From contig JBGTFW010000255.1 of assembly GCA_041747075.1 (NCBI GenBank), positions 1 to 24,738 on the forward strand: a stretch of 24,738 nt of DNA, given 5' to 3'. Below the pieces are notes generated by a model. That model saw only the letters and a program-made list of their open reading frames with translations. It was not told the DNA's origin and searched no databases. The position numbers and the translations under genes were made by a program. Positions 15,205-22,674 of this stretch are shown piece after piece; position 1 is the stretch's first letter, and the number at the start of each line of letters is the position of its first letter. Source of the stretch: CAJQPP01 sp041747075 (GTDB lineage: Bacteria; Planctomycetota; Planctomycetia; Pirellulales; Pirellulaceae).

Positions 15205-15702
15205 ATGTCGGGACTTCGCGATCAACTCCAACCGCAGGCCGAAGCTTACGCCGCCGAGTAAGGAATTTTGTTGCTGCGTTTTCTCGGCGACGGCAACGAT
15301 GGAGCCGTCTGGGAATCGAGCCGCAACACGGCGGTCAAAGTTCTTGAACGGTCCGATTCGTACAGCCGAGAACGCGACGCTTATTTGAGGCTTCGCGATC
15401 AGGAAGTAGCCGAAATCGAAGGCTTCGCCGTACCCACGTCGATTGGCCACCATGATACTTTACAAGTGGTCGAAATGACAATCGTGTTCCCTCCATGCGT
15501 GTTGGATTTCGCCAAATCCTACGTCGATCGTGCGCCCGATTATCCGGCGGAAGCCATTTCCGACTGGAACGCCGAAACCGCCGAACTGTTTGGCGAAAAA
15601 TGGCCCACAGTGCAGTCGATCCTGAGCTGGCTTCGTACGTACGGGATTCACTATTTCGACGCCAGACCGGGCAACATTCGGTTCCCGGAAGGAGACGATT
15701 AG
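15205..15702 (+). pseudogene. Minimal kinase-like protein interrupted by a stop codon
   Basis: The frame starts MSGLRDQLQPQAEAYAAE, meets TAA at 15259-15261, and goes on in the same frame as a continuous protein of about 147 residues. That protein has a nucleotide-loop-like GDGNDGAVW, a VKVLERSDSYSRERDAYLRL segment and a catalytic-loop-like YFDARPGNIRF. The N-terminal piece fits the family start, so the TAA is a nonsense change rather than a gene boundary. Restart at TTG codons 15268 or 15271 is possible. A functional kinase would need testing, as the protein is only half the size of usual kinases. Confidence 0.65.
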
Positions 15703-15711
15703 CGTTGCAGA

Positions 15712-15820
15712 CTTTCCACGATTGAGTAGTCGCGGCCCCATTGAAGCGTGTTTTCTTTGAGAGTGGCTGAACAGGCCAGAAAACTTTCCGCGGGTAAACG
15801 TCCGCGGCCCCATTATTAGC
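15712..15820 (+). CRISPR. Decayed mini CRISPR array (two repeats, one spacer)
   Basis: Repeat-like units lie at 15712-15747 and 15784-15820 with a spacer of exactly 36 bp (15748-15783). Unit one reads CTTTCCACGATT...CGCGGCCCCATTGAAGC with one broken stem pair. Unit two reads CTTTCCGCGGGT...CCGCGGCCCCATTATTAGC with a one-base insertion in the handle and G-U pairs in its stem. Polarity, length, stem size and the ATTGAAGC handle match the main array. A third unit at 16117 is intact. No cas genes adjoin except the cas3 relic. Confidence 0.85.
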
Positions 15821-15827
15821 TTAGGAT

Positions 15828-15997
15828 CAGTTTTGCAAATTTGGAGTGCTCCGGCCTGGCGGAGCTTTGGATTGGTTTCGGAAAACGTGATGCATTGAGA
15901 CAAATTCTGCGATGGGGCGTTGCCGCCAATAATTTCCTGCCTTCGCGAATCCAAAGCGGTGCCAAGTCCCCGCACTCCAAGGAAAAGTGCAAAACTG
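15828..15997. mobile_element. MITE-like element with long imperfect inverted ends
   Basis: A 170-bp segment whose ends are inverted copies: CAGTTTTGCA at the left and TGCAAAACTG at the right. Similarity continues inward for about 55 bp (TTGGAGTGC, CTTTGGATT and their complements). It has no coding capacity, as expected of a non-autonomous element. It separates the mini-array from the hicA stump. I could not identify a clean target-site duplication. Confidence 0.65.
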
Positions 15998-16002
15998 GAA
16001 CT

Positions 16003-16098
16003 TGGCGGATCCACACAGGAAATCCAACTACATCCACGTTGCGTCAGATTCTCAAACAGGCCGAAATCCCGGTCGAAGACTTTCTGGATGCGTTGTAG
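16003..16098 (+). pseudogene. hicA remnant (C-terminal end only)
   Basis: The last 31 codons read as the end of a HicA mRNA interferase: RIHTGNPTTSTLRQILKQ followed by AEIPVEDFLDAL and a stop. The catalytic His region and the rest of the N-terminus are missing. The MITE-like element lies immediately upstream. The toxin is therefore dead, and its partner hicB remains downstream, with a CRISPR-type repeat in between. Confidence 0.7.
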
Positions 16099-16116
16099 AA
16101 TGGATGCTCGTTGATT

Positions 16117-16152
16117 CTTTCCGCGACTGAAAAGTCGCGGCCCCATTGAAGC
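16117..16152 (+). repeat. Intact CRISPR-type repeat between hicA remnant and hicB
   Basis: A 36-bp unit CTTTCCGCGACT, GAAA, AGTCGCGG, CCCCATTGAAGC with a perfect 8-bp stem. It differs from the main array repeat by covarying stem bases (GACT/AGTC instead of GTCA/TGAC) and CCCC for CCTC. It has the same polarity as the units at 15712 and 15784. It lies 18 bp after the hicA stop and 44 bp before hicB. Confidence 0.85.
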
Positions 16153-16196
16153 CTTTGTGGTTGGATGGGGTCGCCTTGGTTTGGGAGTGGCTCCAC

Positions 16197-16397
16197 ATGC
16201 AATTGAAAGTTGTCTTTGAACCGTCTGACGAAGGCGGGTACACCGTGTACGTTCCGTCATTGCCTGGCTGCATCTCCGAAGGGGATACGCTGGAAGAGGC
16301 GCGCGAAAACATCCGCGAGGCGATCGAGATTTATCTCGAGCCCCCGGAAGAGATCTTGGCACCCGAAGGCGGAACGGTTGAAGACGTCGCGATATAA
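16197..16397 (+). CDS. hicB: HicB-type antitoxin
   Basis: A 66-residue HicB-family protein with the partial RNase-H-like fold: MQLKVVFEPSDEGGYTVYVP, SLPGCISEGDTLEEARENI, REAIEIYLE. The internal ATG (16197) is used because the family starts there and a GGGAG site precedes it. An upstream reading from 16146 begins in the CRISPR repeat. No C-terminal DNA-binding domain is present, which is normal for short HicB proteins. Its toxin partner survives only as a stump. Confidence 0.85.
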   Translation: MQLKVVFEPSDEGGYTVYVPSLPGCISEGDTLEEARENIREAIEIYLEPPEEILAPEGGTVEDVAI

Positions 16398-16475
16398 CCA
16401 GATTCGGGTCCGCATGTTCCAGCATCTGCGACTACGACAATTTTTGTTCTTTCCCCGGAAGGGGCGGTTGTAACC

Positions 16476-16652
16476 GTGAACTATCGACTGGCTCCGGTGA
16501 TTCGGGTCGCGAAGAATCCGAAGCGCGTCGAGTTTCCATTGTTTCCGTCGTCCGAACCAGGCACCATCGATCTGACAAATGAACGAATCGGCGAAATCCT
16601 CGACGAGGAAGAGATCAAGGCGATGAAGCGGACCTGGAACGAACCTTCCTGA
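16476..16652 (+). CDS. Short hypothetical protein after hicB
   Basis: A 58-residue frame starting at GTG: MNYRLAPVIRVAKNPKRVEF, then FPSSEPGTIDLTNERIG and an acidic/basic end. Composition is protein-like and codon use is like that of its neighbours, with a GGAAGGGGCGG stretch upstream as a possible ribosome-binding site. No family recognised. Confidence 0.45.
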   Translation: MNYRLAPVIRVAKNPKRVEFPLFPSSEPGTIDLTNERIGEILDEEEIKAMKRTWNEPS

Positions 16653-16706
16653 CATCAACTTCTGGATCGCACGTTGCGGGCAAGGACTGAAGCGGGGTGA
16701 CGAACA

Positions 16707-18455
16707 TTGAATGAAATTCCCGATCCACCGGCCAATAACCCGTCATCGGATGCGCCACCCAATGTTCCGTTTGATTCATCGGATATTCCACCATCCGATG
16801 CGTCGTCCGATGCGTTGTTCATAGCGCCGAGCGGGCCGCGGGAGGAGCGGCTGGCGCTCGCCGTGTCGTTGTTGCTCGACCGGATGTCGGGGGGCGAAGT
16901 GGTCGAACTCGATGGAGCGTGCACCGAGTTCCCGGAATTTCATGAAGAGCTGCGCGAGTTCTGGGGAACTCTGATGGTGACGCGCTCGGCGGGGTCGCTT
17001 CGCCACTCCGCCAGTGATGAACGTCCGCTTCGACGAAACCGGTCGACGTTTTCAGGCGAGCCGCCCGCGGCATGCGGTCCGTGGGTGTTGGAGGAGGAAT
17101 TGGGCCGCGGCGGAATGGGGGTCGTCTACCGCGCGCGGCACCGCGAATCGGGCGAAACCGTCGCGCTCAAGATGATGTTGCAGGGCGAACTGTCGCCGGT
17201 GACGAATCTCAAGCGATTTCGCGCCGAGGCCCAGGCCGTTCAGGGCCTTCGCCATCCCAATATCGTTCGCATTATCGACGTCGGCGAGGACGAGGGGATC
17301 GCGTGGTTTTGTATGGATTTAATCGATGGTGAGACCCTCGCGCGGCGTTTGGAGCACGGCCCATTGCCGCCGCGCGAGGCCGCGCGAATTCTCATGGAGG
17401 TGTCTCGCGCGATCGACTTTGCCCACGGACACGGTCTCCTTCATCGCGACATCAAGCCGTCGAACATCCTTCTTGCCAGAAAAGACAACAAACCGTGCGT
17501 CGTGGATTTTGGACTTGCCCGCGATATGGCGGCCGGCGAAACGCTGACGCGAAGCGGTGCGGTGCTGGGGACGCCCGCCTACATGGCACCGGAACAGGCG
17601 GCTGGCCAGCGCGGACAGGTTTCGCCCGCCAGCGACGTGTACAGTCTCGGCGCGGTGCTCTATCACATGCTCACGGGTCGCCCGCCATTTCAGGGGGCTT
17701 CGCCAGTCGACACGGTGCTGATGCTTCTCGAACAGGACCCGATCACACCGCGCGTGCTCAATCGCGAGGTCGATCGGCAACTGGAGATGATCGCGATGCG
17801 CTGTTTGCAAAAGCCGCAAGACCTTCGATATCGCTCGGCGGGTCACCTGGCCAATGATCTCGAATCGTACTTGCACGATCGGCCGGTATCGGCGCAACGG
17901 GGACGGCTCGGCCACCTCATCGCGAATCTGATGAAGGAGACGCATCATGCGTCGGTGATGGAGAACTGGGGGCTTCTCTGGATGTGGCACTCGCTGGCGT
18001 TGTTGACGGCGTGCGTTTGCACGCAGGCGATGCACCTGGCGGGGATCGAGAATCGTTGGTTGTACTGGCTGTTGTGGATGGCGGGTTTTGGAACGTGGGC
18101 GGGGGTCTTCTGGTGGCTGAGGCGACGGATGGGTCCGGTGACGTTTGTCGAGCGTCAAATCGCACACTTGTGGCTTGGAAGCATCATCTGCATCGGTGCC
18201 ATGTTTCCGCTGGAGTCGTATCTGGGCCTGCCCGTGTTGCAGCTTGCACCGCTGCTCGGACTGGTTGCCGGCATGGTCTTTCTCGTCAAGGCAAGCATCC
18301 TCTCGGGAATCTTTTACATCCCGGCGGCGATCGAATTCGCGACGGCGCTGGTGATGGCGATATTTCCGCGCTGGGCACAATTGATCTTTGGCGTCGTCAC
18401 CGCGGGTTGTTTTTTTCTTACCGGCCTGATGTACTACCGCCGCACGCGCCGCTAA
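16707..18455 (+). CDS. Membrane Ser/Thr protein kinase (PknB-like)
   Basis: A 582-residue Hanks-type kinase. A Pro/Ser/Asp-rich N-terminus (1-45) and a short helical region (45-95) precede the kinase domain (about 126-385). The domain has the glycine loop GRGGMG (133-138), Lys155 in VALK, the catalytic loop HRDIKPSN (246-253), DFG (267-269) and APE (294-296), so it should be active. The C-terminal 160 residues hold five or six hydrophobic segments and would sit in the membrane, with no obvious extracellular sensor. The start is TTG at 16707, with GGGGTGA upstream. No in-frame ATG lies close by. It is a typical planctomycete signalling protein. Confidence 0.93.
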   Translation: MNEIPDPPANNPSSDAPPNVPFDSSDIPPSDASSDALFIAPSGPREERLALAVSLLLDRMSGGEVVELDGACTEFPEFHEELREFWGTLMVTRSAGSLRHSASDERPLRRNRSTFSGEPPAACGPWVLEEELGRGGMGVVYRARHRESGETVALKMMLQGELSPVTNLKRFRAEAQAVQGLRHPNIVRIIDVGEDEGIAWFCMDLIDGETLARRLEHGPLPPREAARILMEVSRAIDFAHGHGLLHRDIKPSNILLARKDNKPCVVDFGLARDMAAGETLTRSGAVLGTPAYMAPEQAAGQRGQVSPASDVYSLGAVLYHMLTGRPPFQGASPVDTVLMLLEQDPITPRVLNREVDRQLEMIAMRCLQKPQDLRYRSAGHLANDLESYLHDRPVSAQRGRLGHLIANLMKETHHASVMENWGLLWMWHSLALLTACVCTQAMHLAGIENRWLYWLLWMAGFGTWAGVFWWLRRRMGPVTFVERQIAHLWLGSIICIGAMFPLESYLGLPVLQLAPLLGLVAGMVFLVKASILSGIFYIPAAIEFATALVMAIFPRWAQLIFGVVTAGCFFLTGLMYYRRTRR

Positions 18456-18535
18456 CTAACGTCCTCCTCCCGCTTCACCCGGGCCAGTTTGTTGCAGCTT
18501 GTGGAAGGACTTGTGCAGATAACGGAGAGATTCTC

Positions 18536-18940
18536 ATGCCTACCACTTACCAGATGTTGCTCCAGGAATTTGTTCCTCGTCCGATATCCTCGGCGCGGGG
18601 CTGGCAGCGGACGCTGAAGCAACTCGATGGTCTTATCCGCAAGACGGTGCGCACCCGGGCCGAAGACGATCTGCTGGAGCTGCTTGCGACGCTTGTCGAG
18701 CAGTACGAGGTCCGGCAAGGCTACGCGGTTCCCGAAATTTCGCCCCGCGATCGGCTCGCTGGATTAATCCAGGCCCGGCAATTGACGCAAGCGGAATTGG
18801 CCCGCGGTTCCCGGGTACCGCGCACGACGATCAACGAAATCCTCAATGGCCGGCGCGGCATCAGCAAAACGAACGTCCTGCGCCTGGCCAAGTTCTTTGC
18901 CGTCCCCGTGGAAGAGTTCCTTGCCCAGCGGCGTTGTTGA
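18536..18940 (+). CDS. HigA-like XRE-family regulator
   Basis: A 134-residue protein. The N-terminal half is helical (GWQRTLKQLDGLIRKTVRT, LLELLATLVEQYE). The C-terminal half is an XRE helix-turn-helix: RLAGLIQARQLTQAELARGS, VPRTTINEILNGRRGISK, then NVLRLAKFFAVPVEEFL. This is the domain layout of HigA antitoxins (COG5499 type). The ATG is preceded by GGAGAG. No HigB-type toxin gene lies upstream, where only 80 bp follow the kinase, or downstream. It is either a solitary antitoxin or a regulator. Confidence 0.85.
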   Translation: MPTTYQMLLQEFVPRPISSARGWQRTLKQLDGLIRKTVRTRAEDDLLELLATLVEQYEVRQGYAVPEISPRDRLAGLIQARQLTQAELARGSRVPRTTINEILNGRRGISKTNVLRLAKFFAVPVEEFLAQRRC

Positions 18941-19059
18941 AGCTTATCGTCGCCCGTCCGGAAAAACGGTTACCCTATCGCCCTCTTGCCGAATCCTGTT
19001 TGAGCGGTGACGTTGTCAACTGAGGCTGAAGCGCTGGAAGCCGCGGTTGCGAGTGTCGT

Positions 19060-20718
19060 TTACTGGCTGGCGGCGGAGACCTGACGTCGCGCGATTTCGG
19101 TGCCGACGCGAAGGATATCGTCGGTGTCGCCACCCCGTGACTCGCCCGCTCGCGCGGTCGTCTGAACGTTGACGCCAGGGGTCACGCCGCGCTGGGAAAT
19201 TGTTGTTCCGGTCGGCGAGTAGAATTTGGCGGTTGTGAGGCGAACGCCGCCGCCGCCGACGTTCATCGGAAAAATGCCCTGGACGCTTCCCTTGCCGTAG
19301 CTTTGATGGCCGACGATCGTCGCCCGCTGGTGGTCGCCCATCGCCGCCGCAAAAATCTCGCTGGCGCTGGCCGAGTTTTCATCGACGAGCACGACCAGTG
19401 GAACGCCCCACGTCCCGGCGGGTTTGGCGCGATGGACGTAATCTTCCAGCGGATTGCGTCCGCGCGTCGAGACAATGACGCCGTCGGTGAGAAAGCGGTC
19501 CGAGATATCGACCGCCGCGTTGAGCAGCCCGCCTGGATTTCCACGCACGTCGACAATCAGCGCCTTCATGCCCTGTTCGTGCAGTTCCCAGAGTGCGGCG
19601 TCGAATTCGCGAACCGTTGTCTTCTGGAAACTGGAAAGTCGGATGTAGCCAATCCCGGCCGCCGGATCGATCAGGCGAATGTCCTCGACGCTGGGGATAT
19701 CGACGCGACGGCGCCGCAGACGAAATGGCTTGCGCTCGCCGTTGGCGTGTTTGATGACGAGTGAGACGTCGCTCCCCTCGAGGCCGCGGAGCGCGTCGGC
19801 CGCAACCTCGCTGCCATGCTGTTCCACCGATGTTCCGTCGACTTCGACGATCCGGTCGCCGCCAGTGATCCCGGCGCGGCCCGCCGGTCCTTCCGCGATG
19901 ACCGAGACGATTTCAAGGTTGTCGGGATGCGTCTTCAGCTCCACGCCGAGTCCGACGAAGTTACCTTCGATTTGCGACATCGTTTCGCCGTACTGGTTAC
20001 TGGTCATAAAGGCCGACCAGGGATCGAGCGCGATGATCGCGCCGCACGTGAATTCATAAACGGAAGTCTGAACTGGCAAGCCGAGTTCCCGCTGCATCAG
20101 GCGGCAGACGTTGCTGGCGACGACATAGGCGTCCTGGCGGGAACCAACCGTGTACTTGCCGAGAACCGAATTCATCTGGTCAACCGCCGGCTGGATGCGA
20201 CGCCGATCGACACCGGGAAGATTGTTCGTGACGAACTGTTCGTCGGACAGGGCGATTTCCATGCACGCGAGGCCGTGGCGGAGGATGTTGTCCCAATCGG
20301 GCTGGTCGACGTAGTAGGACTGGATTTTGAGAAGGATTTCAGCGTACAGATTCAGCGCGTTGGCGCCTCCCATCCGCGTAAGGGACTCCACGTAGGTCGA
20401 GTCGGAATAACGGCGAGTGAGGTCAAAGTGAATTCGCGCGATCGACCGTCGCGTGAGGATTTGCGGATTCTCGGGGACGACCTTGAGGGCTTGTTGATAA
20501 TGGTTGAGCGCCTCGGCCCAGCGGCCCTCGATCTCCATTTGCTTGCCGGTTTCGATCAGCGACAGCAGGCGGGCGGGTGGATTCCCGGTCTCGACCGCGG
20601 TGGAAGCGACATCCTGCGCAACCGCGGGTGCGGGAACAAGGGTAACGACCAAGAGAACCGCGAAGATCGCGCGGCCAGGGAATCCTGGCAAACCGGGGAA
20701 CCGCAAACTGGGCTTCAT
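19060..20718 (-). CDS. C-terminal processing peptidase (S41 family, CtpA/Prc-like)
   Basis: A 552-residue exported protease. A signal peptide (about 1-35, hydrophobic FAVLLVVTLVPAPAVAQ) is followed by a TPR-like segment (about 50-90), a region of unknown fold, a PDZ domain (about 245-320, with EGPAGRAGITGGDRIVEVDG) and the S41 catalytic domain. The domain shows IRLSSFQKTT, VDVRGNPGGLL, the nucleophile segment SASASE (449-454) and the general-base lysine in SYGKGS (K476), both intact. Such enzymes trim or degrade periplasmic proteins from their C-termini. It stands alone on the minus strand. Confidence 0.93.
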   Translation of the reverse strand: MKPSLRFPGLPGFPGRAIFAVLLVVTLVPAPAVAQDVASTAVETGNPPARLLSLIETGKQMEIEGRWAEALNHYQQALKVVPENPQILTRRSIARIHFDLTRRYSDSTYVESLTRMGGANALNLYAEILLKIQSYYVDQPDWDNILRHGLACMEIALSDEQFVTNNLPGVDRRRIQPAVDQMNSVLGKYTVGSRQDAYVVASNVCRLMQRELGLPVQTSVYEFTCGAIIALDPWSAFMTSNQYGETMSQIEGNFVGLGVELKTHPDNLEIVSVIAEGPAGRAGITGGDRIVEVDGTSVEQHGSEVAADALRGLEGSDVSLVIKHANGERKPFRLRRRRVDIPSVEDIRLIDPAAGIGYIRLSSFQKTTVREFDAALWELHEQGMKALIVDVRGNPGGLLNAAVDISDRFLTDGVIVSTRGRNPLEDYVHRAKPAGTWGVPLVVLVDENSASASEIFAAAMGDHQRATIVGHQSYGKGSVQGIFPMNVGGGGVRLTTAKFYSPTGTTISQRGVTPGVNVQTTARAGESRGGDTDDILRVGTEIARRQVSAASQ

Positions 20719-21189
20719 GGAATCAGTCCGTTTCGCACGACGATCCGACCGCGAGTGGAGTGTCAGCCACGGCGGGGCCTGCGAAGAGGATTCCCGCGGG
20801 GACGCAATCGGTGACCGTCAACTGGGGGGATGAGCCTGAGCAATGACCGCTCCCGCAAAGGCGCGGCAAAATCATGGGAATTCAGGCCCATGGAACATAG
20901 ATCACGTTTTGGCCGCGGTCAAAAAAACAAATCGTTTTTCCAACCGCGTGATCCGCACAACCCACACGTCACCGGCGTCGTTGAACCGGATGTGCTTGTT
21001 AGGCGAACTGACAGGTCGCCTGACGGGTTGCACGGCGCGTCCCGGCGGAAGTTATACGGCGTCGGACGGAGAACGGTTCGCGCGCGCTCGTAAAGTATCA
21101 AAAATCTTTTCGCCCGGCGGTTGCGATAATCGGCGAGGGCCGTCCATCCGGAAATTCACCAGATTGGGTGAAGTCGCGGAGGCTTTTTT
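20719..21189. other. Intergenic region upstream of the protease gene
   Basis: These 471 bp contain no gene I can support. A plus-strand frame at 20830-21093 has a basic, motif-free product that looks random. The region should hold the promoter of the protease gene, but no clear boxes are visible. Confidence 0.5.
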
Positions 21190-21543
21190 TCACACGGAGT
21201 TCATCGTGGAGGAAACGGTCGGGATCGTGAAAACGACCGGTGCCGTCAGCGGGACCGATTCCGTCGGACGGCGACGACGGCGGCGAGTGCGAATGCTGGC
21301 CCATTCGCGCGTCTGAACTTCAAAAATTTCCGGCGTCTCGTAACGCGCGATCGCCTTGCCGTCGGGGATCGGTCCCACCAGTCCGCGAAAGACCGGACAG
21401 GCGCGAAGGTTCAGGTCGGTGCTGCAATCGTCAATTCCGATTTGCTCGAATCCCGATTGCAATTCATCAAACGTCGCGTATTCGCGAATGCGAATCGAGC
21501 CATTGGAATCGCGATTGACAAGGCGTACGAGTTGGGCGGGCAT
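21190..21543 (-). CDS. Hypothetical protein
   Basis: A 117-residue protein starting MPAQLVRLVNRDSNGSIRIR. A compact N-terminal part includes EYATFDELQSGFEQIGIDDC and RACPVFRGLVGPI, and is followed by a run of six arginines and a hydrophobic Thr/Ser/Pro-rich tail. The ATG at 21541-21543 has GGAG eight bases upstream and is preferred to the reading from 21621. I do not recognise the family. It is divergent from the CPBP protease gene. Confidence 0.65.
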   Translation of the reverse strand: MPAQLVRLVNRDSNGSIRIREYATFDELQSGFEQIGIDDCSTDLNLRACPVFRGLVGPIPDGKAIARYETPEIFEVQTREWASIRTRRRRRRPTESVPLTAPVVFTIPTVSSTMNSV

Positions 21544-21638
21544 AAAGGTCTCCGTGCCAGGTGATTGTCGGATGTCGTCGCCAGTACCAGCACCCCGGGC
21601 CATCCGCCTGGGCAAAGCCATTCCCTTGCCAACTGGTC

Positions 21639-21655
21639 GTTACACAAAGTAACGT
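21639..21655. promoter_or_regulatory. Inverted repeat in the divergent intergenic region
   Basis: A 6-bp inverted repeat (CGTTAC, ACAAA, GTAACG) lies midway between the divergent hypothetical gene and CPBP gene, and is a possible operator. Nothing shows which protein would bind. Confidence 0.35.
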
Positions 21656-21758
21656 GTGCGATAAGTGCTATCGGAATCGCGCGGAGGGGAAGTGACAATT
21701 TTTGCCCGATCGTGAACCTCGCCCACAATCGCTACAACTCTCCCGGCAAAAATCTCCG

Positions 21759-21788
21759 TTGTGAATTCTCCGGCGCGAGTCCTATAAT
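21759..21788 (+). promoter_or_regulatory. Probable sigma70 promoter of the CPBP protease gene
   Basis: TTGTGA (21759-21764), 18 bp, TATAAT (21783-21788). The start point would be near 21795, about 70 bp before the ATG. The transcript leader contains two copies of CCCTTTGCCGCGGG (about 21826-21853). Confidence 0.55.
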
Positions 21789-21864
21789 CGCACGGACCCG
21801 CACACGAGGAGCCTTTTGTCGCGGCCCTTTGCCGCGGGCCCTTTGCCGCGGGCTTGACACGTTT

Positions 21865-22632
21865 ATGGACAAACCCCAGCAGCGCGACCATCGCCCACGA
21901 ACCGTCCGACGGGTCTATCAACTGGAAACGCTGCGGCCGATCGTCAATCTGGCATTCGTCGTACCCTTTCTAATGGTCTACGAGTCGGGAGTGATCCTTT
22001 CGGGGGACAGCGCCGCGCGAAGCGGCGTCGATTCGTGGACGCATTGGCTGTTGTTGGGATTCGGCGCGGGATCGCTACTGTTGCTCCCCTGCCTGACGGT
22101 GCTCGTTCTCCTTGCGCGACACCGCGCACGGCGGGACCGGCTCGTGTTCCGGACGTCGACTCTGGGCGGGATGGCGGTGGAGTCGATCGGACTGGGACTG
22201 ATCGTTGTCTGCGCGGCCACGGCGTGGCATTTTTGGTTGCATCCCGGTTCGCCGCGTTTCTTGCTTTCGATTGTCGCGCCGGACTCCGACGGCACCCCGC
22301 CACGAATTGTATGGGGGCAAATCGTTGGATTTTGCGGTGCCGGTTTGTACGAAGAACTGGTCTTTCGGATGATCCTGTTTTCGGGGATCGCGACGGGACT
22401 AATGCGCGTCAGGATTCCCCGGGGGACCGCCACGCTTTCCGCCGCGGTTGTTACAAGCCTCTTGTTCGCCGCCGCGCATCACGACTTCTTCAACACTTCT
22501 GAAGTGGGTCTCGATGGGTCGAGCTTCGCGATCCGGACGCTCGTCAGTCTGTTTTTCTGTGTGGTCTATGTCTTTCGCGGCTTTGGAATTGCCGTGGGTA
22601 CCCATGTTGCCTACGACGTCTTCGCGCTGTGA
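21865..22632 (+). CDS. CPBP-family intramembrane metalloprotease (CAAX protease/bacteriocin-processing type)
   Basis: A 255-residue multi-pass membrane protein with hydrophobic segments at the start (IVNLAFVVPFLMVYESG), WLLLGFGAGSLLLLPCLTVL and several later ones. The CPBP motifs are present in order: YEELVFR (EExxxR), FAAAHHDFF (FxxxH) and the late GTHVAYD. The putative metal and catalytic residues are kept. The ATG at 21865 is preferred to the upstream frame, whose extra 100 residues are not protein-like. Substrate unknown. Family members act in prenyl-protein processing or bacteriocin immunity. Confidence 0.88.
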   Translation: MDKPQQRDHRPRTVRRVYQLETLRPIVNLAFVVPFLMVYESGVILSGDSAARSGVDSWTHWLLLGFGAGSLLLLPCLTVLVLLARHRARRDRLVFRTSTLGGMAVESIGLGLIVVCAATAWHFWLHPGSPRFLLSIVAPDSDGTPPRIVWGQIVGFCGAGLYEELVFRMILFSGIATGLMRVRIPRGTATLSAAVVTSLLFAAAHHDFFNTSEVGLDGSSFAIRTLVSLFFCVVYVFRGFGIAVGTHVAYDVFAL

Positions 22633-22639
22633 GCCGCCA

Positions 22640-22660
22640 GTGCGAACTGCCAGTTCGCAC
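22640..22660. terminator. Palindrome between convergent genes
   Basis: A 10-bp perfect inverted repeat (GTGCGAACTG, C, CAGTTCGCAC) lies between the convergent CPBP and STN-like genes. It has no T-tract, so it may be a weak bidirectional terminator or a dispersed repeat. Confidence 0.5.
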
Positions 22661-22674
22661 CCACCAGCCGCGGT

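Noticed and set aside
15748..15783. Match of the decayed-array spacer to DNA in the window
   Set aside because: I found at most about 8 bases in a row by eye (near the csb2 tail), which is not significant.
15460..16425. Long minus-strand frame containing SMGPRLFSRGK-like repeats
   Set aside because: The repeated peptide is just CRISPR repeats read in the wrong frame. The frame crosses hicB and the kinase-like gene.
20830..21093. 87-residue plus-strand frame between protease and hypothetical gene
   Set aside because: Random-looking basic composition and no family signal.
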